This document shows positions 1 through 9,383 of a stretch of DNA of 64,000 nt, one piece after another. This DNA is from Reyranella massiliensis 521 (lineage in GTDB: Bacteria > Pseudomonadota > Alphaproteobacteria > Reyranellales > Reyranellaceae). The position numbers and the translations under genes are program-made. Location of the stretch: positions 5,007,788 through 5,071,787 of the forward strand of contig NZ_HE997181.1 of the NCBI RefSeq assembly GCF_000312425.1, written 5' to 3'. Each line of letters starts with the position of its first letter. Position 1 is the first letter of the stretch. The notes beneath the pieces are model-generated. The model worked only from the letters and a program-made list of their open reading frames with translations. It was not told the DNA's origin and made no database searches.

Positions 1-1175
1 CCCTGTTCCTGATCCTGCAGACCGCGACCGCTTCGGGCATCGGCTCCGGCGTCTCCTCCTCCATCGGTCGCGCGTTGGGGGCCGGGAATGCCGAACGTGC
101 GCGATCGCTCGCCGGTGTCGCCGTCGCCATCGCGCTGGTCGGTGCAGCCCTCACCACGGCGCTGATGCTCCTGGTGGGCCCCCGCCTCTATGCAGCCATG
201 GGTCTGGCGTCGGGCGCCCTCGAGATGGCCGCGCTTTACAGCGCCGTGATGTTCGGTGGTTCGGGCTTCGTCTGGGCGATGAACCTGCTGGCCAATGTCT
301 CGCGCGGCGCCGGCAATATGCTGGTGCCGGCCTTCGCCATCGCTATCGGCGAACTCTTCCACCTCGCGCTGTCGCCCCTGCTGATCCTCGGCTGGGGGCC
401 GGTGCCGGCGATGGGCATCGTCGGTGCCGGCATCGCGGCCATTGCAGCCTACGCCGTCGGCACGATGGTTCTCGTGCTCCACCTCGTCTCGCGGCACGCG
501 CTCGTCCGACTGGAGCGCCGCAACTGGAGGTGGCGTGGCGGCGAAGCGAAGGAGATCCTGAGCGTCGGCGCGCTGTCGGCGGCAAGTGCGCTTGCTTTCC
601 AGATCACGACGTTCCTGGTCGCGGGGCTGATCGCCGGACTGGGCAGCACCGCGATCGCCGCGTACGGCGCGGCCAACCGGCTGGAGTTGCTGCAGTATCC
701 CATCACCTTCGCCTTCGGTGCGGCTGTCATCACGATGGTCGCGACGGCGGCGGGCGCGCGGGATTTCGCGCGGGCGCGGCGGGCCGCCTATACCGGGGCC
801 GCTGTGGCCGGCGTCATCGGCCTGATCTTCTCCGGCATCGCCTTGGTCGGCGGAGGCTGGATGAGCCTGTTCACCGCCGATCCTTCCATCCGGGCGGCTG
901 GCTCGCTCTATCTCCTGGGTCTCGCCGCGGTGTTCCCGCTGACCGGGGTCGGGCTCGCCTGCTACTTCGCCTGCCTCGCCATCGGCTATGTGACGGGGCC
1001 GTTCCTGCTGGCCGTCGCGCGTGTCGGCGTGGTCGTCGTTGGCGGCTGGGCGGCGCTGCAGCTTGGCGGCGGATTGATCGGCATTGCGCTCGCCAGTGCC
1101 GCGGCCTTCGCGTTGTTCGGGGGCGGCGTCTTCCTGTTGGCGCGCTGGCGTTTCAATACGTTGGCAAAACACTGA
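1..1175 (+). CDS. MATE family multidrug/Na+ efflux transporter, C-terminal part
   Basis: The reading frame is open from base 3, so the 5' end lies outside the window. The visible protein starts with a segment matching the MATE N-half motif (ASGIGSGVSSSIGRALGAGN), followed by about ten hydrophobic membrane spans to a stop at 1175. MATE proteins are inner-membrane antiporters that expel cationic compounds in exchange for Na+ or H+. The alternation of long hydrophobic stretches and the small-residue-rich helices fit this family. The substrate cannot be told from sequence. The encapsulin cargo gene follows after 61 bp on the same strand, but no functional link is evident. Confidence 0.85.
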   Translation, partial: LFLILQTATASGIGSGVSSSIGRALGAGNAERARSLAGVAVAIALVGAALTTALMLLVGPRLYAAMGLASGALEMAALYSAVMFGGSGFVWAMNLLANVSRGAGNMLVPAFAIAIGELFHLALSPLLILGWGPVPAMGIVGAGIAAIAAYAVGTMVLVLHLVSRHALVRLERRNWRWRGGEAKEILSVGALSAASALAFQITTFLVAGLIAGLGSTAIAAYGAANRLELLQYPITFAFGAAVITMVATAAGARDFARARRAAYTGAAVAGVIGLIFSGIALVGGGWMSLFTADPSIRAAGSLYLLGLAAVFPLTGVGLACYFACLAIGYVTGPFLLAVARVGVVVVGGWAALQLGGGLIGIALASAAAFALFGGGVFLLARWRFNTLAKH

Positions 1176-1236
1176 AACAGCCGCGCCAGCGGACACGTGG
1201 AAGGAACCAGCCGCGGCATCACGCGTTTGCCAGATC

Positions 1237-1620
1237 ATGGCAAGCGAAACACTTCACGAGGATCCGGCCGCTCTCGGTCCGGAGGTCATCGATCGTCACC
1301 GCGCGATCGTCTCTCTCATGGAAGAGCTCGAGGCCGTCGACTGGTACGACCAGAGAGCCAAGGCCACTGCGAATCCCGAGTTGCGCGCCATCCTCGAGCA
1401 CAATCGCGACGAGGAGAAGGAGCACGCGGCCATGGCGCTGGAATGGTTGCGCCGGTCCGATCCTGTGCTCGACAAGCATCTGCGGACGTTCCTGTTCAAG
1501 GAAGGGCCGATCACCGAGATCGAAGCGAACATGGAAAGCAGTACGGAGAGCAAAGCCGAAGAGGCCGCCCCTGCGGGAAGCCTCGGCATCGGCAGCCTGC
1601 GCCAGCGGCGGGGGAAGTGA
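1237..1620 (+). CDS. Encapsulated ferritin-like protein (encapsulin cargo)
   Basis: A 127-residue ferritin-like protein of the EncFtn family, which oxidises Fe(II) inside an encapsulin shell. The two-helix core carries the family iron-site residues: E29, E30 and E32 in the MEELEAVDWYDQR motif, W36, Y37, and E60/H63 in DEEKEHAAM. These align with E31/E32/E34/W38/Y39/E62/H65 of the Rhodospirillum rubrum protein. The C-terminus ends in SLGIGSLRQ (residues 115-123), which has the form of an encapsulin cargo-loading peptide. The ATG at 1237 is chosen because the conserved helix begins soon after it. The shell gene starts 4 bp downstream, so the two are almost certainly one operon. Confidence 0.95.
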   Translation: MASETLHEDPAALGPEVIDRHRAIVSLMEELEAVDWYDQRAKATANPELRAILEHNRDEEKEHAAMALEWLRRSDPVLDKHLRTFLFKEGPITEIEANMESSTESKAEEAAPAGSLGIGSLRQRRGK

Positions 1621-1624
1621 CGCC

Positions 1625-2455
1625 ATGAAGAACCATCTTTTTCGCGATCGCGCGCCGATCACCGAAGCCGGCTGGGAAGAGATCGAGAAGGAGGCGAAGC
1701 GCACCTTGCACGCGCTTCTCGCCGCCCGCCGTGTCGTCGACTTCAAGGGGCCTCTGGGATGGGGTGCCTCCGATGTCGAGCTTGGCCGAGCCGATGCCAT
1801 TGCCTCGCCGCCGTCGGCCGACAGGGTGCAGGCGCGGCTGCGTCGCATCCAGCCTCTGGTCGAACTGCGCATTCCCTTCGAGATGAGCCGCAGCGAGCTC
1901 GATGCGATCGATCGCGGTGCCCGCGATCCCGACCTCGATCCGGTGACGGCGGCCGCACGCGAGATCGCCATTGCGGAGGACCGCGCGATCTTTCACGGCT
2001 ACGAGGCGGCGCAGATTTCCGGTATCTGCGAGGCGCAGGCGGCCAATGCCGTGCCCTTGGGCGGCAGCCATGCCGACTATCCCGATGCGGTGGCCGCGGC
2101 GCTGAAGGCGCTGCGCGACGAAGGCGTCGATGGGCCTTTCGCCGTGGTGCTGAGCGAACAGCTCTACAAGGACCTCACTGCGCGCACCGACGGCGGCTAT
2201 CCGATCCTGAGCCATGTGCAGCGGCTGATCGACGGCGATGTCCATGCCGCCCCCGGTCTCGAGGGCGGCCTGGTGATCTCGCTGCGCGGCGGCGATTTCG
2301 AGCTGACCGTAGGCCAGGATTTCTCCATCGGCTACCTCGACCACGATGCAGAGCGCGTGCGGCTCTATATCGAGGAAAGCTTTACCTTCCTGGTTCTGTC
2401 CGCCCAGGCGGCCATTCCGCTCAGTGCCGGTGGTGCGACGAAGGGGAAACGCTAG
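1625..2455 (+). CDS. Family 1 encapsulin shell protein
   Basis: A 276-residue protein of the linocin_M18/encapsulin family, with the HK97 phage-capsid fold, that self-assembles into an icosahedral protein shell. The N-terminus (NHLFRDRAPITEAGWEEIEKE) is the family's typical helix that lines the lumen and binds cargo peptides. The characteristic ARRVVDFKGPLGWG segment follows, and the rest is collinear to the C-terminal P-domain/A-domain stretch (SIGYLDHDAERVRLYIEESF). The start ATG lies 4 bp after the cargo stop. With the ferritin-like cargo, the product would be an iron-storage nanocompartment that protects against free iron and peroxide. Confidence 0.96.
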   Translation: MKNHLFRDRAPITEAGWEEIEKEAKRTLHALLAARRVVDFKGPLGWGASDVELGRADAIASPPSADRVQARLRRIQPLVELRIPFEMSRSELDAIDRGARDPDLDPVTAAAREIAIAEDRAIFHGYEAAQISGICEAQAANAVPLGGSHADYPDAVAAALKALRDEGVDGPFAVVLSEQLYKDLTARTDGGYPILSHVQRLIDGDVHAAPGLEGGLVISLRGGDFELTVGQDFSIGYLDHDAERVRLYIEESFTFLVLSAQAAIPLSAGGATKGKR

Positions 2456-2507
2456 TCCCTTCCCTCGGCGGCGACTTCGTGGACATTGCCGGATATGATC
2501 GTCCGGC

Positions 2508-3155
2508 ATGATCGAGAAGCAGGACGTCCAGGAACTCTTCCCGACCCCTTTGTGGATCGTGGATCTCCAGCCCGCCGCGGCGGTGGCGCTGAATGCTCGG
2601 CTGAACGCCGAGATCGAGCGGCTGATCACGCCACGTCCGGCTGTCCCGGTGGGCAGCAATTGGCAGACTCCGCAGGACCTGCATACGCGCCCGGCGTTTG
2701 CCGAATTCATCAAGCTGGTCGAGACGGCAGCGCGCGGCGTCGCGCGCTTCCTGCAGGTCGATCAGTATCCCATGGCCATCACCGGCTGCTGGGCCAACAT
2801 CAATCCGCCGGGTGCCTATCATCCGATGCACCACCATCCGAACAACTACCTGAGCGGCGTTTACTACGTGGCGGTGCCGCCGCCGGGCTCGCTGATCCTG
2901 TTCCAGGATCCGCGCGGACAGGCGTCGATGATCATGCCCAAGCCGCGTCAGTACACGCGAATGACCGCCAACGGCGCCAATGCCGAGAGCAAGGAAGGGC
3001 GCCTGTTGATCTTCCCGTCATGGCTGAAGCACACGGTGCCGCCCAACGATGGGCAGAGCGATCGTGTAAGCATTTCGTTCAACCTGATGTTCAAGAACTT
3101 CAGCGAAACCATGGCCTCGCCGCTCTGGGATCCCACCGCCGGGAAGACCGGCTAA
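2508..3155 (+). CDS. Putative 2OG-Fe(II) oxygenase (TIGR02466-type)
   Basis: A 215-residue cytosolic protein resembling the TIGR02466 family of putative 2-oxoglutarate/Fe(II) dioxygenases. The N-terminal FPTPLW segment is typical. The jelly-roll core carries histidines at H105 and H108-H110 (YHPMHHHPNNYLSGVYYV), then FPSWLKHTV with H175 and a downstream R186 in RVSISFN that would bind 2OG. In related proteins the two histidine clusters supply the metal ligands. The substrate is unknown. It lies 52 bp after the encapsulin stop and ends tail-to-tail with holA, overlapping it by 4 bp. Confidence 0.8.
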   Translation: MIEKQDVQELFPTPLWIVDLQPAAAVALNARLNAEIERLITPRPAVPVGSNWQTPQDLHTRPAFAEFIKLVETAARGVARFLQVDQYPMAITGCWANINPPGAYHPMHHHPNNYLSGVYYVAVPPPGSLILFQDPRGQASMIMPKPRQYTRMTANGANAESKEGRLLIFPSWLKHTVPPNDGQSDRVSISFNLMFKNFSETMASPLWDPTAGKTG

Positions 3156-4195
3156 CGCCGCGCCCGTCCCGCGCGTGCAGCCTGGGATAATCTGAGGCAG
3201 AGCCGGCGGGCGATCGCCTCGTCGGGCAGGCCGGTCCGCTTGCACTCGATCTCGGCCTCCAGGATCGTCGTCAGCGCTGCGGAAAGTCGCGGCAGCGGCC
3301 AGTTGCGCAGGTGACGCTCGAACCGCTGGCGCACCGGGCCGCCGCGCGGCAATCCGCGCGCCTTGAACATCGCGGCTTCGAGGTTGCCGCCCTTGGCGGC
3401 GTGTCCCGACACGAGATGAAGCTGGTCGGCGTGGCGCTGCAGGGAGCGTACGAGCTGCACCGGATTGCCGCCTTCGGCGAACACGCGGTCCAGCGCACGG
3501 TCAAGGGCCACCGGCTCACCGTCGAAGGTCGCCGCGATCACGTCGTCGATGCCGATTGAGGCCGTGTCGCCCAGCACTGCCATCGCATCCTCGAGCGTGA
3601 CGGTCTTGCCGGCGTCGGTGCCCTTGTAGAGCAGGAGCTTGTCGATCTCGCTGCGCGTCTGGCCGCGATCGCCGCCCAGCCGCTCGACGATCCATTCCAG
3701 CGCTTCGGGCTCGACCGCCAGGCCGAGCGCGCGGGCCGAGCTCTCGACCAGCCCTTCGAGAGCGGCTTCGTTGTCCATGTAGCAAGGCAGGGCTGCCAAA
3801 GTGGGCTCGGTTTCGGCCAGCGTGCGCAGGGTCGAGCGCGGCGTGAGATTGCCACCCTCGACGATGATCAACGCATCGCCTGCCGTTGCTTCCACCAGAT
3901 TCTGGAGCGCGGTCGCGGACTCCTCGCCGGCTGGCCGCACGCGGATCACGCGCCTGCCGCCCATCAGCGACATGGCGCCGAACTCGTCGGCCAGCCGCGC
4001 CGGATCGCCCTTCAGCACGTCGCCGGCAATGTCGACGACACGGAACGGGTCCTTGAGGTCTTCGCAGACGGTCTTGGCGAGCTGGGCCGCCCGCTCGGCG
4101 ATCAGCCCGTCGTCATTGCCGTAGATCACCACGCCCCGGATCTTGGGATCCGGCTTCCGGAGAAAAGCTTCGGCGTTGCGCGGCTCGATCTTCAC
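3152..4195 (-). CDS. holA: DNA polymerase III delta subunit
   Basis: The clamp-loader delta subunit (347 residues), which opens the beta sliding clamp during replication. The N-terminal segment RGVVIYGNDDGLIAERAAQL matches the HolA domain start, and the C-terminal helical collar region is intact (VRQRFERHLRNWPLPRLSAAL). The start is taken as GTG at 4195, because the conserved domain begins a few residues later and leuS ends only 7 bp upstream at 4203. Upstream ATGs would lie inside leuS. In many alphaproteobacteria lptE sits between leuS and holA; here it is absent. Confidence 0.93.
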   Translation of the reverse strand: MKIEPRNAEAFLRKPDPKIRGVVIYGNDDGLIAERAAQLAKTVCEDLKDPFRVVDIAGDVLKGDPARLADEFGAMSLMGGRRVIRVRPAGEESATALQNLVEATAGDALIIVEGGNLTPRSTLRTLAETEPTLAALPCYMDNEAALEGLVESSARALGLAVEPEALEWIVERLGGDRGQTRSEIDKLLLYKGTDAGKTVTLEDAMAVLGDTASIGIDDVIAATFDGEPVALDRALDRVFAEGGNPVQLVRSLQRHADQLHLVSGHAAKGGNLEAAMFKARGLPRGGPVRQRFERHLRNWPLPRLSAALTTILEAEIECKRTGLPDEAIARRLCLRLSQAARAGRARR

Positions 4196-4202
4196 GCCGT
4201 CT

Positions 4203-6797
4203 TCATACCACGACGTTGACGATGCGGTTGGGCACGACGATGACGCGCTTGGGCGTCTTGCCGTCGAGGCCGCGCGCCAGCTCCGGCAGAGCAAGGGCGG
4301 TCTTCTCGGCAACCTCTTTGGGCGCGTCCTTGGCTAGCGCAATCGTGCCGCGCAGCTTGCCGTTCAACTGGACCGCCACGGTGACGGTGTCGTCGACCAA
4401 CAGGGCGTCGTCGGGCAACGGCCAGGGCGAGTCGGCCAGCAGGCTCTTGTGGCCGAGCGCCCCCCAAAGCTCTTCGGCGAGATGCGGCGTCATCGGCCCG
4501 ATCAGGCGCACGAAGATCTCCAGCGCCTCGCGCAACGCCCACTTGGCCGACTCCTCCTCAGCCTTGGCCGAGTCGATGATGTTGGCGAACTCGTAGAGGC
4601 GCGCCACGGCCTTGTTGAAGTGGAAGGCCTCGATGTCGGTCGAAATGCCGGCGATCGACTTGTGCGCCGCGCGACGCAGGGCCATGGCGGCATCGGAGAA
4701 AACGCCGGGCTTGGGTGTGCCGGCAGGCGGCAGCTTCTCGATGGCGGCCGTGGCAATGCGGAACAGCCGCTGCTGGAAGCGCCAGGCGCCGGTGACGCCG
4801 GCTTCGGTCCATTCAAGGTCGCGCTCCGGCGGGCTGTCGGAGAGCATGAACCAGCGCGCGGTATCGGCGCCGTAGTCGCGGATGATCTGGTCCGGGTCGA
4901 CGACGTTCTTCTTCGACTTGGACATCTTCTCCGAACGGCCGACCTCGACAGGGCTCTTGTCCGAGAGGCGCACGACCTTGCCGCCCTCCACCCGCTCGAT
5001 CTCTTCGGGCGTCAGCCAGGTGCCGTCACTTGCGCGATAGGTCTCGTGGCAGACCATGCCTTGCGTGAACAACCCGTCGAACGGCTCGTCGCGGCTGGTC
5101 AGCTGGACTTCGCGCATGGCGCGCGTCCAGAAGCGCGAGTAGAGCAGATGCAGGATCGCGTGCTCGACGCCGCCGATATACTGATCGACCGGCATCCAGT
5201 AGTGATTCTCGTCGCGATCGAAGGGCGCCGTCGCCAGCTGCGGCGAGGTGAATCGGTCGAAGTACCAGCTCGAATCGATGAAGGTGTCGAACGTGTCGGT
5301 CTCGCGCCGCGCCGGCTTGCCGCAACTCGGGCACGCGACGTGTTTCCATGTCGGATGACGGTCGAGCGGATTGCCCGGCCGGTCGAAGGTGACGTCTTCC
5401 GGCAGTTCGACGGGCAGGTCCTTGTCCGGCACCGGCACGACGCCACAGCTCTCGCAGTGGATCGCCGGGATCGGGCAACCCCAGTAGCGCTGGCGCGAGA
5501 CCAGCCAGTCGCGCAGGCGATACTGGGTGGTGCCCTTGCCGACACCCATCTCCTCCAGCCGCGCGATGACCCGGCTCTTGGCTTCCTCGACGTCGAGTCC
5601 GTTCAGGAAGTCGGAGTTCACGATGACGCCGTCCTCGATGAACGGCGCCGCCGCGATGTCGATCTTCGCGCCGTCGGCCGGCGCCACCACCTGCAGGATC
5701 GGCAGGCCGTACTTGGTCGCGAATTCATGGTCGCGCTCATCGTGGCCGGGGCAGCCGAAGATCGCGCCGGTGCCGTATTCCATCAGCACGAAGTTGGCGG
5801 CATAGACCGCCACCGTCTTGCCCGGCATCAACGGATGCTGCGCAAGCAGCGGCAGCTTGTAGCCCTGCTTCTCCGCGGTCTCGACCTCGGCCGCCGCCGT
5901 TCCGGTCTTGCGGCATTCGGCAACGAAGCGCTGCAGGCCGGGATCGTCGGCCGCGAGGCCTGCGACCAGCGGATGCTCGGCCGACAGCGCCATGAACGAA
6001 GCGCCGTAGAGCGTGTCAGGACGCGTGGTGAAGATTTCGAGCTTGCCGTGATCCTTCCCGGACGTGTCGGTGAGCTTCCAGAAGACACGCGCGCCGCGGC
6101 TCTTGCCGATCCAGTTCGCCTGCATCAGGCGCACCTTCTCCGGCCAGCGCTCGAGCGTGTCGAGGCGGCTCAGCAGCTCGTCGGCGAAATGCGTGATCTT
6201 GAGGTTCCACTGCGTGAGCTTGCGGCGCTCCACCGGCGCCCCGGTACGCCAACCCTTGCCTTCGATCACCTGCTCGTTCGCCAGCACGGTGTTGTCGACG
6301 GGATCCCAGTTGACCCAGGCTTCCTTGCGGTAGGCGAGCCCCGCCTTCCAGAAGTCGAGGAACATCTTCTGCTGGTGACGGTAGTAGGTCGGATCGCAGG
6401 TCGCGAGTTCGCGGCTCCAGTCGAGCGACAGGCCCATCGACTTGAGCTGCGCCTTCATGGTGGCGATGTTCTCGTAGGTCCATTTCTTCGGATGGACCTT
6501 CTTTTCCATGGCGGCGTTCTCGGCCGGCAGGCCGAAAGCGTCCCAGCCCATGGGATGCAGGACGTTGAAGCCCTTGGCGCGCTTGTAGCGGGCGATCACG
6601 TCACCCTGCGTGTAGTTGCGCACGTGGCCCATATGGATGCGCCCCGACGGATAGGGGAACATTTCGAGCACGTAGTACTTGGGCCGCGCCTTATCCATGA
6701 CGGCCTTGAAGGTCTGACGATCCTCCCAGACCTTCTGCCACTTGGCTTCGGTTTCGTGGAAATTGTAGCGCGCGGGTGCTGTGGGCGTCGACGACAC
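4203..6797 (-). CDS. leuS: Leucyl-tRNA synthetase
   Basis: A class I aminoacyl-tRNA synthetase of 864 residues, the usual bacterial length, that charges tRNA(Leu). The HIGH signature appears as HMGH at residues 55-58 ([11 protein letters not shown]). The KMSKS motif is at 624-628. Between them lie the CP1 editing domain and a zinc-ribbon-like CESCGVV/CPSCGK pair. The C-terminal anticodon-binding domain ends at [14 protein letters not shown]. The ATG start is 14 bp past a strong terminator, so the gene probably has its own promoter or relies on readthrough. holA follows within 10 bp and should be cotranscribed. Confidence 0.98.
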   Translation of the reverse strand: MSSTPTAPARYNFHETEAKWQKVWEDRQTFKAVMDKARPKYYVLEMFPYPSGRIHMGHVRNYTQGDVIARYKRAKGFNVLHPMGWDAFGLPAENAAMEKKVHPKKWTYENIATMKAQLKSMGLSLDWSRELATCDPTYYRHQQKMFLDFWKAGLAYRKEAWVNWDPVDNTVLANEQVIEGKGWRTGAPVERRKLTQWNLKITHFADELLSRLDTLERWPEKVRLMQANWIGKSRGARVFWKLTDTSGKDHGKLEIFTTRPDTLYGASFMALSAEHPLVAGLAADDPGLQRFVAECRKTGTAAAEVETAEKQGYKLPLLAQHPLMPGKTVAVYAANFVLMEYGTGAIFGCPGHDERDHEFATKYGLPILQVVAPADGAKIDIAAAPFIEDGVIVNSDFLNGLDVEEAKSRVIARLEEMGVGKGTTQYRLRDWLVSRQRYWGCPIPAIHCESCGVVPVPDKDLPVELPEDVTFDRPGNPLDRHPTWKHVACPSCGKPARRETDTFDTFIDSSWYFDRFTSPQLATAPFDRDENHYWMPVDQYIGGVEHAILHLLYSRFWTRAMREVQLTSRDEPFDGLFTQGMVCHETYRASDGTWLTPEEIERVEGGKVVRLSDKSPVEVGRSEKMSKSKKNVVDPDQIIRDYGADTARWFMLSDSPPERDLEWTEAGVTGAWRFQQRLFRIATAAIEKLPPAGTPKPGVFSDAAMALRRAAHKSIAGISTDIEAFHFNKAVARLYEFANIIDSAKAEEESAKWALREALEIFVRLIGPMTPHLAEELWGALGHKSLLADSPWPLPDDALLVDDTVTVAVQLNGKLRGTIALAKDAPKEVAEKTALALPELARGLDGKTPKRVIVVPNRIVNVVV

Positions 6798-6810
6798 GGA
6801 CTTGTTCCCG

Positions 6811-6849
6811 AAAAAGACTGAGGCCGCAGCGGATGCCCGCTGCGGCCTC
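6811..6849 (-). terminator. Rho-independent terminator between the DUF3576 gene and leuS
   Basis: On the minus strand a perfect 13-bp stem (GAGGCCGCAGCGG, positions 6820-6832 paired with 6837-6849) with a 4-nt loop is followed, after 4 nt, by a run of five T (6815-6811). It lies 106 bp after the DUF3576 stop and 14 bp before the leuS start codon. It should end DUF3576 transcripts and limit readthrough into leuS. Confidence 0.85.
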
Positions 6850-6954
6850 TCACGTCAAGCTTTTGGCGACAGGCCTGGAATGCGTCAGGAGCCGCCGGCG
6901 GGGCGCGGGGCGTTAGCCCCGTGCGATGACAACGGTTGGTCTCTCAGGATGGGC

Positions 6955-7530
6955 TCAGGACCCGCCTGCGATACGAAGCTGGCGCGCACGCGTCAGGATC
7001 GCGTTCTCGATATCGATATTGGTCCGCGGATCCACCTGGGCATCGACCCAGTTGCCACCACGCGGCGAGGTTTGCTGCTTGAACACCGAAACGCGGACGC
7101 CGTCGGCGCGCAGGTCGCGGTCGAGGATGGTGACCTGGACCTTCATGCGCTCGTTGGGCGTCTCGGAAGGCGTGTACCAGTCGGTGATGATGACCCCGCC
7201 GAACGGATCGGCCGAAACCAGCGGGATGAAATTGATGGTGTCGAGGGAAGCGCGCCACAGATAGGCGTTCACGGCCACGCCCGTTCCTGTATCGTCCTTC
7301 TTCTGCTGCTTGGAGCCGAACAGGCCGCCGGGACCGAAAAGACTGCCCTCATCACGGTTACGGCCGCCGAGGCCCTCTCGGACGTCACGCGTCGAACGAT
7401 CACCGGACGGTCCGGTCCTCTTCTCCAGCGAGCTGCTGCCGTCGGCGCAGGCTCCCATGGCCAAAGGAGCGGCCAGAGCAAGCACGATGCTGCACGCGAT
7501 AACGATCGGCGATCTAGACGAGCCCGGCAT
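6955..7530 (-). CDS. DUF3576 domain-containing putative lipoprotein
   Basis: A 191-residue exported protein of the alphaproteobacterial DUF3576 family, which is commonly found just upstream of leuS. The chosen ATG at 7530 gives a signal peptide (hydrophobic IVIACSIVLALAAPLAMG) ending in a weak lipobox before a cysteine (AMGAC). A disordered Gly/Arg/Lys-rich linker follows. The conserved domain comes after it (AVNAYLWRASLDTINFIPL, DPFGGVIITDWY, RARQLRIA). Its function is not established; an outer-membrane or periplasmic location is inferred from the signal. It is separated from leuS by a terminator. Confidence 0.85.
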   Translation of the reverse strand: MPGSSRSPIVIACSIVLALAAPLAMGACADGSSSLEKRTGPSGDRSTRDVREGLGGRNRDEGSLFGPGGLFGSKQQKKDDTGTGVAVNAYLWRASLDTINFIPLVSADPFGGVIITDWYTPSETPNERMKVQVTILDRDLRADGVRVSVFKQQTSPRGGNWVDAQVDPRTNIDIENAILTRARQLRIAGGS

Positions 7531-7633
7531 GATTTTGACGCCCTTATCTTCTCTGGCCGTGGACGGCACGGCGGCGGCCGGACCATAGGCCCAAGCGGTG
7601 GTGGACTGCAAGCGCGCGAGACAGCGCATCACA

Positions 7634-7662
7634 ATAAGTTTTCAATAAAAACTATAACAACT
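7634..7662 (-). promoter_or_regulatory. Putative sigma70-type promoter for the DUF3576 gene
   Basis: Read on the minus strand, TTGTTA (7662-7657) and TTATTG (7639-7634) are separated by 17 bp. They lie in a distinctly AT-rich island (about 7630-7700) within otherwise GC-rich DNA, about 105 bp upstream of the DUF3576 start. The assignment rests on spacing and base composition only. The whole 7531-7927 gap holds no gene; it carries the two divergent promoters and the porin leader. Confidence 0.4.
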
Positions 7663-7787
7663 CCTCAGGTGAGTTCTATCTCGAAACTAATTTGATTTTG
7701 TAGCTCAGGAGATGCACGGAAGCCTCTGGAAAATGTGACAAAGACGCCACAGGTGCGGACAGAATGGTGCAACGGCGCGTCCATTTC

Positions 7788-7816
7788 TTGACCCCCTTTT
7801 TGGCGAAGTGTTTTAT
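7788..7816 (+). promoter_or_regulatory. Putative sigma70-type porin promoter
   Basis: TTGACC (7788-7793) and TTTTAT (7811-7816) are spaced by 17 bp and lie about 110 bp upstream of the porin ATG. This leaves a 5' leader of about 100 nt with a purine-rich ribosome site (GAGAGAGGGAGA) directly before the start codon. The good match fits a highly expressed outer-membrane protein. Confidence 0.6.
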
Positions 7817-7927
7817 AGGCCGGCCGCATTGGCGGGAGCCGTGAGTCGCTGCGTTCAGGCTTCCACTTTCCGCCGGTCGGACAGGCCTTTTGGTACGTAC
7901 CAGTCTCTGATCAATGAGAGAGGGAGA

Positions 7928-9295
7928 ATGATGAAAAAGCTTCTACTCGGCTCGACCGCTTTGGTCGTCGGCGGGCTGATGGCCGCCCCGGCCATGGCAG
8001 CCGATCCGATCAAGATCGGCGTGGGTGGTTACTACACCTTCTACGCGATCGCCGGCGGCATCGATTCCACCGTCGCCATGGACGGAACCTGGACCCAGTA
8101 CAAGGGCCTCAACTTCCAGCAGGAAGGTGAAATCCACTTCATCGGCCAGACGAAGCTCGACAACGGCACGTCGGTCGGTCTGCATGTGGAGCTCGAAGGC
8201 TGGAATCCGAGTGGTACCCAGGCCCGTACGATCGACGAAGCGTTCCTCTTCGCCTTCGGCGACTGGGGTCGTCTCGAGTTCGGTGGCCGCGATCCGGCTT
8301 CGTACCGTATGTACTACGGCACGCCGTCCGCTCTGATCGGCTTCGGCGCCATCCAGCACAACACGTCGTTCGCCTGGGCCAACCAGTCGGTCATGTCGAA
8401 CAACAAGGCGTGGTTCCACGCCACGACGACAACCAACGCCGGTCAGTTCCAGGACGGTCAGGGCATCAACTACTTCACGCCCCGCTTCCAGGGTCTGCAG
8501 ATCGGTGTCGGCTATCGCCCGAAGGCCAACCTTGGCCAGCAGGCGGGTGCCCTCTCCGGCCTCGGCAGCCCGGGTCCGGCAGGCGTCGCAGGCGTTTGCG
8601 GTTACAACGATCCGACGACCTCCCCGAACTGCCCGTCGGCTGACTACTCGTGGCAGGACGTGTTCGACGTCGGCGTCAACTACCTGAACAAGTTCGGTGA
8701 TGTGACCGTCGCCCTCTACGGCGCGTTCATGTACGCTTCGTTCATCCCCGGCAATCAGCCCTTCGGCACCCAGAACTACTCGAACGGTGCGAACCTGACG
8801 TCGTGGAAGCAGTGGGTCGTTGGTGCTCAGCTGGGCTACGCCGGCTTCACCATCGGTGGCGCCATCGGCTACGACAACAACGGCCTCGGCTCGAACTACT
8901 ACACCAACGTCGACAACGACACCCGCTTCTACACCGCGGGCGTGATGTACGAGACGGGTCCGTGGCAGATGTCGTTCGTGTGGGTTGGCTCGTTCAACAC
9001 CAACGGTAACGGCTCGGCTTCGGTCTCGAACATCGCAACGGGCACGGGCGCTCAGTCGACTGTTGCCTCCACGGGTGTCCCGGGCATCAATGCCAATGCC
9101 TTCAACGCGAACTCGCTCGGCGTTCTCCGCTTCGGTCAAGAGTCGGTCCAGAAGTTCGAAGTTGGTGTCAACTACGCGCTCGGACCGGGCGTGAAGCTGA
9201 CCGGCGGTGGTCTGTACTACGCCGCCTCGGGTCCCTCGAATGCCGTCTCCGGCAATTCCTGGGGCATCCTGGTCGGTATGGACCTGCGCTTCTAG
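7928..9295 (+). CDS. Outer-membrane porin
   Basis: A 455-residue Gram-negative porin. The N-terminal signal peptide (MMKKLLLGSTALVVGGLMAAPAMA) is followed by a mature protein rich in Gly, Asn, Tyr and alternating amphipathic strands, such as YKGLNFQQEGEIHFIGQTKL and FGDWGRLEFGGRDPASYRM. The C-terminus ends in the aromatic residue F (GILVGMDLRF), the usual signal for the BAM machinery. It should form a trimeric 16-strand beta barrel for passive diffusion of small solutes. Codon use is notably C-ending and uniform, and with the good promoter and terminator this suggests high expression. A second ATG at 7931 is equally possible as start. Confidence 0.93.
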   Translation: MMKKLLLGSTALVVGGLMAAPAMAADPIKIGVGGYYTFYAIAGGIDSTVAMDGTWTQYKGLNFQQEGEIHFIGQTKLDNGTSVGLHVELEGWNPSGTQARTIDEAFLFAFGDWGRLEFGGRDPASYRMYYGTPSALIGFGAIQHNTSFAWANQSVMSNNKAWFHATTTTNAGQFQDGQGINYFTPRFQGLQIGVGYRPKANLGQQAGALSGLGSPGPAGVAGVCGYNDPTTSPNCPSADYSWQDVFDVGVNYLNKFGDVTVALYGAFMYASFIPGNQPFGTQNYSNGANLTSWKQWVVGAQLGYAGFTIGGAIGYDNNGLGSNYYTNVDNDTRFYTAGVMYETGPWQMSFVWVGSFNTNGNGSASVSNIATGTGAQSTVASTGVPGINANAFNANSLGVLRFGQESVQKFEVGVNYALGPGVKLTGGGLYYAASGPSNAVSGNSWGILVGMDLRF

Positions 9296-9323
9296 TCGCA
9301 AGTCCTACGGATAAAATTGGAAG

Positions 9324-9352
9324 GAGCGGGCGAAAGCCCGCTCTTTTCTTTT
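9324..9352 (+). terminator. Rho-independent terminator after the porin gene
   Basis: The 8-bp perfect stem GAGCGGGC (9324-9331) with loop GAAA pairs with GCCCGCTC (9336-9343), followed by TTTTCTTTT (9344-9352). It lies 28 bp after the porin stop. Confidence 0.92.
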
Positions 9353-9383
9353 GCGTCCAGTCCGTCCGATGGAACAGGCCGGC

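Noticed and set aside
4196-4312. Earlier ATG start for holA
   Set aside because: The extra 39 residues would lie inside leuS, are Ser/Arg/Pro-rich and have no match to the delta subunit. The GTG at 4195 fits both domain start and spacing.
4449-6821. 790-codon frame antisense to leuS
   Set aside because: It mirrors leuS codons on the other strand, has no recognisable domain and no ribosome site.
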